NCBI GenBank assembly: GCA_964483375.1
Contig: CAZABJ010000011.1
Coordinates: 1 to 55,927, forward strand
From: JAUIEH01 sp964483375
GTDB lineage: Bacteria > Pseudomonadota > Alphaproteobacteria > Caulobacterales > Maricaulaceae
Reading direction: 5' to 3'
DNA: 55,927 bases
Below, one piece after another: positions 49,797 to 55,927 of this stretch (the first letter of the stretch is position 1; each line of letters opens with the position of its first letter). The translations under genes and the position numbers were made by a program. Under the pieces are notes generated by a model. The model was not told where the DNA came from and did no database searches. It saw only the letters and a list, made by a program, of their open reading frames with translations.

Positions 49797-50777
49797 TCAA
49801 ACGCGGCCGGCGGCCTGTTGGGCCTCGCGCGCGGCGCGCAGGCGCTGGAAGTCCTCGCCCGCATGATGGCTCGACCGGGTGAGCGGGGACGCGGACACCA
49901 TCAGGAACCCTTTCGCCCGGGCGATTGTCTCATAGGCTTTGAATTCTTGAGGTTCGACGAACCGGTCGATCGGCGCATGCTTCCGGGTGGGCTGCAGATA
50001 CTGGCCGATCGTGAGGAAATCGACGCCGGCCGATCGCATATCGTCCATCACCTGCATCACTTCCTCTTTGCTTTCGCCCAGGCCCACCATCAAACCCGAT
50101 TTGGTGAATTGAGACGGGTCCCGCTCCTTCACCCGCTCAAGCAGCCGCAGCGAATGGTAATAACGCGCGCCCGGCCTAATGCTGAGATAGAGCCGCGGCA
50201 CGGTTTCGAGGTTGTGATTGAAAACGTCGGGCTTTGCGTCGATGACGCGATCGCTATGCGCCTTGTCCTTGCGAAGGAAGTCGGGTGTCAGGATTTCGAT
50301 GGTTGTCCGCGGCGCTTCACGGCGCACAGCTTCGATGACCTGAACGAAGTGATCCGCGCCGCCGTCCACTAAGTCGTCGCGATCGACCGAGGTGATGACG
50401 ACGTGTTCAAGTCCCATCTGCTGGGTGGCGCGCGCGACGCCCTGGGGCTCCTCAGGATCGAGCGGGTTCGGCATGCCGGTCGCGACGTTGCAGAACGCGC
50501 AGGCGCGGGTGCATGTCTCCCCCATGATCATGAAGGTCGCGTGCTTCTTTTCCCAACACTCGCCGATATTCGGGCAGCCGGCCTCTTCGCAAACCGTGAC
50601 AAGGTTGTTTTCGCGAACGATTTTCTTGGTTTCGGCGTAGCCCTGCGAGACCGGCGCTTTAACCCGAATCCAATCCGGTTTTCGTACGACCGGCGCATCG
50701 GGGCGCTTTTGTTTTTCAGGGTGGCGCGCGGCGGCGCGCGCGGCGCGTTCGGCGAGGGTGTCGATCACGGTGGCCAT
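49797..50777 (-). CDS. lipA: Lipoyl synthase
   Basis: A 326-aa radical-SAM enzyme inserting two sulfurs into octanoyl groups of E2 and GcvH proteins. The auxiliary cluster ligands are C63, C68 and C74 (CEEAGCPNIGEC). The radical-SAM cluster ligands are C89, C93 and C96 (CTRACAFC). The C-terminal RSSHHAGEDF contains the conserved serine. Length is typical. Confidence 0.97.
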   Translation of the reverse strand: MATVIDTLAERAARAAARHPEKQKRPDAPVVRKPDWIRVKAPVSQGYAETKKIVRENNLVTVCEEAGCPNIGECWEKKHATFMIMGETCTRACAFCNVATGMPNPLDPEEPQGVARATQQMGLEHVVITSVDRDDLVDGGADHFVQVIEAVRREAPRTTIEILTPDFLRKDKAHSDRVIDAKPDVFNHNLETVPRLYLSIRPGARYYHSLRLLERVKERDPSQFTKSGLMVGLGESKEEVMQVMDDMRSAGVDFLTIGQYLQPTRKHAPIDRFVEPQEFKAYETIARAKGFLMVSASPLTRSSHHAGEDFQRLRAAREAQQAAGRV

Positions 50778-50933
50778 GGCTCAAAAATGGACCGCCGCGG
50801 GGCGCGGTTCAAGCGCGGGCCCCGATGAAACGCACGCGGATTATTGTGATGAATGCGAGGGTTTCATACGTGACCCCAGATGCGTCATAAGGAAGCACGC
50901 CCGCAAAGACGGTCGCGCCTGGGAGGAAGTCGA

Positions 50934-52544
50934 ATGCCGAAAGACGACTGGAGCGAGGGCTCCGGCCACACCATGTCGCTCGAGCGCGAGGCGAGCCCGT
51001 TTGACGCCTCCCGAGTGAAGAGCACGGTGTTCGGCGCGCTTCTTCGCGCGCGGAAAGAAAACGGCGGTCGACAAACCGCCATCATGGACGCCGACGGCCG
51101 GGCGCTGAGTTATGACGATCTCATCCGCGCCTCGCTCGCCCTTGGTCCTCGATTGACCGCCGGTACGACCCGGGGGGAAGCGGTCGCGGTCCTATTGCCG
51201 ACTGGCGCGGCCTCTTCGGTGGCTTTCTTTGCGATCAGCGCGCAGGGCCGGGTTCCGGCCATGCTGAATTTCACCGCGGGCGAGCGCGCCTTGATGGCCG
51301 CGCTTGGGCTCGCTCCGGCGAAACGCGTGGTCACGGCCCGGAAATTCGTCGAACTGGGCGGGTATCAAGGGCTGGTCGACAAGCTCTCCGAAGTGGCGGA
51401 AATCGTCTATTTGGAAGACGTGCGCGACAGCTTGTCCAAGCGGGAGAAGCTCGCCGCGGCCGCCGGCGCGTTCGCGCCCGCGCTCGGCCCGCGTCAGGGG
51501 TCGACCAAGGACCTGGCTGTGATCCTTTACACGTCGGGCACGGAAGGCGCGCCTAAGGGCGTGGCGCTCTCCCACGCCAATCTCATCGCCAATGTTGAGC
51601 AGATCCGGCAGCACATCGAACTTCACGACGACGATTTGCTGTTCAATCCACTCCCGACATTCCATTGTTTCGGGCTCACCGTCGGGCTTCTGACGCCGCT
51701 TTACGCCGGGGTGCCCGTGGCCATGCACCCCTCGCCTCTGCAAGCCAAGACCATCGCCCATCGGGTCGCCGAAGTTGGCGCGACAATCATCATTGCGACC
51801 GACACGTTTCTGGCCCAATACGCCCGCGCCGGCCGCGACGGCGATTTGAAGACCGTTCGAATGGCGGTCTGCGGCGCGGAGCGCGTGCGCGACGAAACCC
51901 GCGCCTTGGTGAAACGCAAGTTCGATCTCGACGTTCTGGAAGGCTACGGCGCCACCGAGGCTGCGCCCGTGCTCGCCGCCAACCAGCTGGGATCGATTAA
52001 GCCGGGCACCGTCGGCAGGCTGATGCCGGGGGTTGAGGCGCGGCTGTCGCTTGATGACGGCGTTCCCGGCGGAGGCCGGCTTTTCGTCCGGGGACCCAAT
52101 GTGATGATGGGGTATATCAAGCCCGACGCCCCAGGCGTCATCCAGCCTACTGAGGGCGGCTGGCACGACACCGGCGACATCGTCGCTTTCGATTCCGATG
52201 ATTGCGTGGCCATCCGCGGCCGGCTCAAGCGCTTCGCCAAAGTCGGCGGGGAAATGGTCTCGCTGGCGGTGGTGGAGAATTGCGCCTCCACGCTTTGGCC
52301 CGATCACTCCCATGCGGCGGTTGCGCTCAAAGACCCGCGCAAGGGCGAGCAAATCGTGCTTGTCACCGAGTACGAACATGCCGACCGCGGCGACCTGTTG
52401 GCGTTCGCGCAGAACCATGGCGTGCCGGAGCTGGCGGTGCCGAAACGCATTGAGCATGTCGGCGAAATCCCCGTTCTTGGCACCGGCAAAATCGACTATC
52501 CTGGCGTAGGCCGCCTGATTGCGCCGGCCGGCGGCGCCGTTTAG
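50934..52544 (+). CDS. AMP-dependent acyl ligase, like the acyl-ACP synthetase part of Aas
   Basis: A 536-aa adenylate-forming enzyme. The P-loop is AVILYTSGTEGAPKGVALSHANL, the core motif EGYGATEAAP, and the hinge GRLKRFAKVGGEMVSL; GTGKIDYPGV near the end carries the catalytic Lys. EGAPKGVALSHANL and the short N-terminus resemble the C-terminal ligase half of Aas (acyl-ACP synthetase/2-acyl-GPE acyltransferase), but no acyltransferase domain is fused. Likely substrate is a fatty acid for phospholipid repair, by inference. The start follows GGGAGGAAG; a longer frame upstream is not conserved. Confidence 0.85.
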   Translation: MPKDDWSEGSGHTMSLEREASPFDASRVKSTVFGALLRARKENGGRQTAIMDADGRALSYDDLIRASLALGPRLTAGTTRGEAVAVLLPTGAASSVAFFAISAQGRVPAMLNFTAGERALMAALGLAPAKRVVTARKFVELGGYQGLVDKLSEVAEIVYLEDVRDSLSKREKLAAAAGAFAPALGPRQGSTKDLAVILYTSGTEGAPKGVALSHANLIANVEQIRQHIELHDDDLLFNPLPTFHCFGLTVGLLTPLYAGVPVAMHPSPLQAKTIAHRVAEVGATIIIATDTFLAQYARAGRDGDLKTVRMAVCGAERVRDETRALVKRKFDLDVLEGYGATEAAPVLAANQLGSIKPGTVGRLMPGVEARLSLDDGVPGGGRLFVRGPNVMMGYIKPDAPGVIQPTEGGWHDTGDIVAFDSDDCVAIRGRLKRFAKVGGEMVSLAVVENCASTLWPDHSHAAVALKDPRKGEQIVLVTEYEHADRGDLLAFAQNHGVPELAVPKRIEHVGEIPVLGTGKIDYPGVGRLIAPAGGAV

Positions 52545-52562
52545 GCCTCGCCCGCCCCGCCG

Positions 52563-53507
52563 CTAGCCTTGACCAAGATGCGGATTGCCATGGGGCGCCG
52601 CGCCCCGCGGGTCTGGGTGGATGATCACGTCTGCGCCGGGAAACTCAGCGTGGATCCGCGCCTCCATGCGCACCATGATCCGATGCGCCTCCTCCAAGGA
52701 GAGGTCATCAGGCAAATCCACATGCATCTGGATGTGGATGATGGGGCCTGACGCGCGCGTGCGCAGCTGATGCACGTCAAGCACCTTCGGATCATCGGAC
52801 GCCAGGGTGAGGATCCGCTCCCTGTCTGCGTCCTCTAGCTCTCGATCCATCATCTGGTCGAGCGCCCCGCCGCCGACTTGCCAGGCGCTCCACAAGAGCC
52901 AGACCGCGATGCCAAGGGCCACCAGCGGGTCGGCCCAGCCCAGCCCGCCAATCGCAAGACCGATCCCCGCCAAGACCGCGACATTGGCGCTGATATCGGC
53001 GATGTAGTGCGCTCGGTCACCGGCCACCGCCACCGACCCTGTCCGCTCAACCGCTCGTGTCTGCGCCCACACCAAGCCCGAGGTAAGGGCCAGAGACAAA
53101 AGCATTACCAGAATCGGCCAAAGCCCGTTCTCGATGGGTTGTGGATTGCGGAACCGCTCCAGCGCTTCGCGCGCAAGCAAGGCGGCGGAGACGGCGACCA
53201 GACCCGCCTGGAACAACCCCGCAAAAGCCTCCGCCTTGCCATGCCCGAAACGGTGTTCCGCATCGGCGGGCGTGGCGGCGTAACGCACGGCGAAAAACGT
53301 TGCGAGCGAGGCGGTGAAATCGAGAGCGGAATCCGCCAGCGATCCCAAAAGCGCCACCGAGCCCGAGACCCAAAACGCCGCGAGTTTCGCCGTCGCCAAC
53401 ACAGCCGCTGTTCCGACAGACAAGGCGGTGGCGCGCGCGGTGTGGGCGAGCGCTTCTTTGGGAGGCAGGCGACCCGGGCGGCCTTCGGGTCCGGGATCAT
53501 GGGGCAT
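52563..53507 (-). CDS. Cation diffusion facilitator (FieF-like) metal efflux protein
   Basis: A 314-aa CDF transporter exporting divalent metals by proton antiport. The membrane part has six segments. The metal site is DSALD in the second segment and HYIAD in the fifth, matching D45/D49/H153/D157 of E. coli FieF. A cytosolic ferredoxin-like C-terminal domain (PIIHIQMHVDLPDDLSLEEAH) follows. The ATG at 53507 is used because the sequence before it is not conserved. Zn2+ or Fe2+ is the likely substrate; sequence does not decide. Confidence 0.9.
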   Translation of the reverse strand: MPHDPGPEGRPGRLPPKEALAHTARATALSVGTAAVLATAKLAAFWVSGSVALLGSLADSALDFTASLATFFAVRYAATPADAEHRFGHGKAEAFAGLFQAGLVAVSAALLAREALERFRNPQPIENGLWPILVMLLSLALTSGLVWAQTRAVERTGSVAVAGDRAHYIADISANVAVLAGIGLAIGGLGWADPLVALGIAVWLLWSAWQVGGGALDQMMDRELEDADRERILTLASDDPKVLDVHQLRTRASGPIIHIQMHVDLPDDLSLEEAHRIMVRMEARIHAEFPGADVIIHPDPRGAAPHGNPHLGQG

Positions 53508-53682
53508 GGCGACGCCTTCGCTTACCGGATGCTCAAGGCACGTGCTGCTGCAAACCGGCCGGCCAGGCAAATCTTTTTGCTGCGATGTAGTCGCAGTTGC
53601 GATCCCAGTTTGTGCGCGGCCGCTGGCCAGCGACTGCGATCAGCGCTAGCCAGACGACAGACCGTCGTCCAGAGGCCCGCCC

Positions 53683-54534
53683 ATGACCGACCTGCAGCTG
53701 ATCATCATCGCCCTCGTCCAAGGCGCGACCGAGTGGCTCCCCATCAGCTCATCGGCGCATCTCATCTTGATCCCCCAACTCACCGGGCTGCCCGACCAGG
53801 GCCCGTTGATCGACGCCGCCGCCCATCTCGGCTCGCTTGGCGCACTGCTCGCCTATTTTTGGCGCGACGTGGGCCGGGTCATCCGCGGCGGGATCGACTT
53901 GGTCGCCCCGCGCGTGGTCGAAGGCGAGCGTCGCCGACTGACTGCCGACGCCCGCCTGTTTCTGCTCATCGCCATCGCCGCGCCGCCCGGTCTTCTTGTC
54001 GGTCTCTTCTTCGAAGCCACGAATTTGAACGAGGCGGTGCGGCAGACCTGGGTCATCGCGCTCGCCTCGATCGTCTTCGGCGTAGCGCTATGGGCGGCGG
54101 ATGCGTTTCGCCCCTCAGGCCGCAGCGAACGCGATTTGACCTGGCGCGACGGCCTCTTTGTCGGCCTGGCCCAGGCTGTCGCGTTCATTCCCGGCGCAAG
54201 CCGTTCGGGCATGGCGATGACGGCGGCGCGTTTGTTGGGATTAGAGCGCGGGGAAGCCGCCCGGTTCGCCATGTTGGCGGGCGTGCCGCTGATCGCCGCT
54301 GTAGGCGGCTATGCGCTGTTGCAGCTGGCTTTGGGCGAACCCGCTGGCGCAACGGGGCCTGACGGCGAACCGATCCCGGTAACGCTGCGAGACGGGGTCT
54401 TGGTGGCGGGTTTGTCGTTTCTCGCCGCTTATGCGTCGATTTGGGCGCTGATGGCTCTGTTGAAGCGCATCAGCTTCGCGCCCTTCGCCCTCTACCGGGT
54501 GGTGTTGGGCGTGGCGTTGTTGTTCCGCGCTTAG
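53683..54534 (+). CDS. uppP: Undecaprenyl-diphosphatase
   Basis: A 283-aa membrane enzyme that recycles the lipid carrier of peptidoglycan synthesis. The two BacA motifs are ALVQGATEWLPISSSAHL near the N-terminus and PGASRSGMAMTAA in the second half. About eight membrane segments are visible. The gene is complete and ends 8 bp before the scaffold gap. Confidence 0.95.
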   Translation: MTDLQLIIIALVQGATEWLPISSSAHLILIPQLTGLPDQGPLIDAAAHLGSLGALLAYFWRDVGRVIRGGIDLVAPRVVEGERRRLTADARLFLLIAIAAPPGLLVGLFFEATNLNEAVRQTWVIALASIVFGVALWAADAFRPSGRSERDLTWRDGLFVGLAQAVAFIPGASRSGMAMTAARLLGLERGEAARFAMLAGVPLIAAVGGYALLQLALGEPAGATGPDGEPIPVTLRDGVLVAGLSFLAAYASIWALMALLKRISFAPFALYRVVLGVALLFRA

Positions 54535-54542
54535 CCCGCCCT

Positions 54543-54642
54543 NNNNNNNNNNNNNNNNNNNNNNNNNNNNNNNNNNNNNNNNNNNNNNNNNNNNNNNNNN
54601 NNNNNNNNNNNNNNNNNNNNNNNNNNNNNNNNNNNNNNNNNN
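54543..54642. other. Assembly gap (100 N)
   Basis: Exactly 100 unknown bases, the usual placeholder for a scaffold join of unknown length. The real distance between uppP and the NDUFA9-like gene, and anything in it, cannot be read. Confidence 0.98.
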
Positions 54643-54670
54643 CCTACGCGTCTTTGCCTACGCGTCTTTG
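54643..54670. repeat. 14-bp tandem duplication at the contig edge
   Basis: CCTACGCGTCTTTG occurs twice in a row, directly after the Ns. The second copy covers the last codons and stop of the NDUFA9-like gene. It may be an assembly artefact. Confidence 0.8.
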
Positions 54671-55638
54671 GACGTGTCGCGTTCGTGGAATTGGCCGTAG
54701 CGCCGGTAGCGTTCCAAGTAACTGGGAACGATCGATTCCACGGTGCGGGGCTCAACGCCCAAATCGGCCAGCGTTTTGATGTCATCGGCCTCGCTGACCA
54801 CGTTGTCGCGCTTCAGGAGCTTGACCTGATCTCGCGTGAGAAACGGCTCGACGAACGGGAGCGCCCCCATGACCTCTCCGCCCAGCCCCACCATGCCTGC
54901 GGCGAAAAAAGGCAGCGGCACGAGCAAGCGTTTCCTATCGATGGTCTCGAGAATGTAGGCCATGAGTTCTTTGAAGGCGTACACGCGAGGGCCGCCCAGC
55001 TCATAGGTTCGGCCCTTGGCTTGCGGGTCAGACAGCGCTTTCGTCACCGCTTCCGCCACATCGCCCACGAAAACGGGTTGGAACTTGGTTTTGCCCCCGC
55101 CGATTAGCGGCAAACCTGGCGCGAAACGCGCCATGTCGGCGAATCGGTTGAAAAACGCGTCCTCCTCCCCGAAGACGATAGACGGCCGCAGGATGACGGC
55201 GTCCGGCAAAGCTGCGCGAACATGGGCTTCGCCCTCCCCTTTCGTCCGCGCATAGAGCGCATCGGAGGACGCATCCGCGCCAATCGCTGAGACATGGACG
55301 AACCGAGAAACGCCCGCCTCAGCGGCCGCCTCCGCGACGGCTTTGGCGCCCTCAGCGTGCACGCTGGCGAAGCGTTGCTTGCCCGCTTCGAACAACACGC
55401 CCACCAGATTTACGACCCCGTCCGCGCCCTCAACGGCGCGTGCGATGGAATCGGGGTTGCGCAGATTGGCTTGGGCCAGTTGAACCTGCCCCACATCCCC
55501 GGTGACCTTAAGGTCAAGCGCCAGATGCGGCCTGCGCGTGGCGACGCGGATGCGCGCGCCGGCTTTGGCGAGGCTGCGCGTGACGTAGCGTCCGATGAAG
55601 CCGGAGCCGCCGAACACTGTGATGACGTCGCCGCGCAT
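54658..55638 (-). CDS. NDUFA9-like complex I accessory subunit (NAD-dependent epimerase fold)
   Basis: A 326-aa atypical SDR. It opens ITVFGGSGFIGRYVTRSLAKAGA and contains VEGADGVVNLVGVLFE, RFVHVSAIGADA and VFVGDVAEAV. This is the pattern of the alphaproteobacterial homologues of mitochondrial complex I subunit NDUFA9 (39 kDa). The usual active-site Tyr of epimerases is kept as YARTKGEGE. The ATG at 55638 has AGGAGAG 6 bases upstream; the longer open frame beyond it is basic and not conserved. The stop lies in the 14-bp repeat beside the gap. Confidence 0.9.
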   Translation of the reverse strand: MRGDVITVFGGSGFIGRYVTRSLAKAGARIRVATRRPHLALDLKVTGDVGQVQLAQANLRNPDSIARAVEGADGVVNLVGVLFEAGKQRFASVHAEGAKAVAEAAAEAGVSRFVHVSAIGADASSDALYARTKGEGEAHVRAALPDAVILRPSIVFGEEDAFFNRFADMARFAPGLPLIGGGKTKFQPVFVGDVAEAVTKALSDPQAKGRTYELGGPRVYAFKELMAYILETIDRKRLLVPLPFFAAGMVGLGGEVMGALPFVEPFLTRDQVKLLKRDNVVSEADDIKTLADLGVEPRTVESIVPSYLERYRRYGQFHERDTSKDA

Positions 55639-55842
55639 GCGCACTCTCCTGAAAACTCGGCCTGAACCGCAGGGCGATAGACCGGACCGGCGAAGATGTC
55701 CATGCGACCCGCTTGGCGGTCGGGGCAAGAATCGGATGGCGCGCGAGCCCGGCTTCACGCTAGTCGGCGCGCAGACCCGCCACGCATCCGTCGTTGACCG
55801 CGCCCGCTCCTTTCCCGTATGCACTGCCGCTCGCCTTCTGAT

Positions 55843-55927
55843 GCCCAGGTGGCGGAACTGGTAGACGCGCACGGTTCAGGTCCGTGTGGGGCAACCCGTG
55901 GAGGTTCGAGTCCTCTCCTGGGCACCA
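55843..55927 (+). tRNA. tRNA-Leu (anticodon CAG)
   Basis: A complete 85-nt class II tRNA at the window end. The acceptor GCCCAGG pairs with CCTGGGC. The anticodon stem CACGG/CCGTG encloses TTCAGGT (anticodon CAG). A long variable arm, the T arm and an encoded CCA follow. Confidence 0.95.

Noticed and set aside
50758..51018. 86-codon frame with several cysteines between lipA and the ligase gene
   Set aside because: It overlaps lipA's start and the ligase's real N-terminus and has no ribosome binding site.
51192..52457. Minus-strand open frame of 421 codons opposite the AMP-dependent ligase
   Set aside because: The plus strand carries all adenylation motifs; the minus frame is a mirror of codon bias.

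Overview
The window is chromosomal DNA from a GC-rich alphaproteobacterium, probably near the Caulobacterales, Hyphomonadaceae or Parvularculaceae. Several things point there: a mitochondrial-type complex I accessory subunit near each end (NDUFS4-like, NDUFA9-like); the gene orders recG/sdhE/mfd and ispDF/dusB/ntrY/ntrX/trkA/hfq/hflX/mazG; a PopA-like c-di-GMP effector; and bifunctional IspDF. The placement below order is a guess. Nothing seen suggests a prophage, integron, intact insertion sequence or CRISPR array. The sequence has one scaffold gap of 100 Ns at 54543-54642.

Layout. 1-1400: a partial tRNA-Pro, tRNA-Glu, a small hypothetical gene, the NDUFS4-like gene and tRNA-Arg. 1.4-3.4 kb: a two-gene sulfur amino acid operon (mercaptopyruvate sulfurtransferase, cystathionine beta-lyase type enzyme). 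3.4-11.35 kb: two operons facing each other that look like a singlet-oxygen/ChrR-type membrane-protection regulon. The rightward one is chrR-like, SDR, DUF6134-like, SDR. The leftward one is photolyase, FAD oxidoreductase, DUF1365, cyclopropane-fatty-acyl synthase. Each starts from a TGATCC-N18-TAA(C/G) promoter, and their last genes overlap tail to tail. 11.4-15.0 kb: hldE, a DUF3089 protein and a DUF502 membrane protein. 15.0-22.4 kb: recG, sdhE, mfd and a PopA-like protein.

22.4-23.04 kb has no protein gene but holds two diverged copies of a sequence built as conserved C-rich segment, small hairpin, strong hairpin; the second ends in a textbook intrinsic terminator. I read this as a candidate tandem small-RNA pair or a structured leader of the next gene. 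23.0-28.5 kb: acetoacetyl-CoA synthetase, an M48 protease/DUF898 operon, an 18-bp palindrome, an orphan terminator and a Cys-rich protein. 28.5-28.9 kb: the 5' remnant of a class A beta-lactamase gene beside tRNA-Ser.

29.1-35.8 kb: a rightward block rlpA, dacA, tmk, holB, tatD, PhnP-like hydrolase, mazG (envelope, dTMP and DNA polymerase clamp loading, nucleotide clean-up). 35.8-45.2 kb: a leftward block dusB, ntrY, ntrX, trkA, trkH, hfq, hflX that lacks the ntrBC pair usually found after dusB. 45.3-54.5 kb: ispDF, a membrane protein fused to a spermidine-synthase-like domain, cinA C-terminal type amidase, ratA/coq10-like, lipA, an AMP-dependent ligase, a cation efflux protein and uppP. After the gap come the NDUFA9-like gene and tRNA-Leu.

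Most of the window is core metabolism. The parts most worth a second look are the ChrR-type regulon whose anti-sigma factor has lost its zinc ligands, the duplicated structured intergenic element, a membrane-anchor coding stretch that appears to start at CTG, and the orphan terminator/palindrome region.
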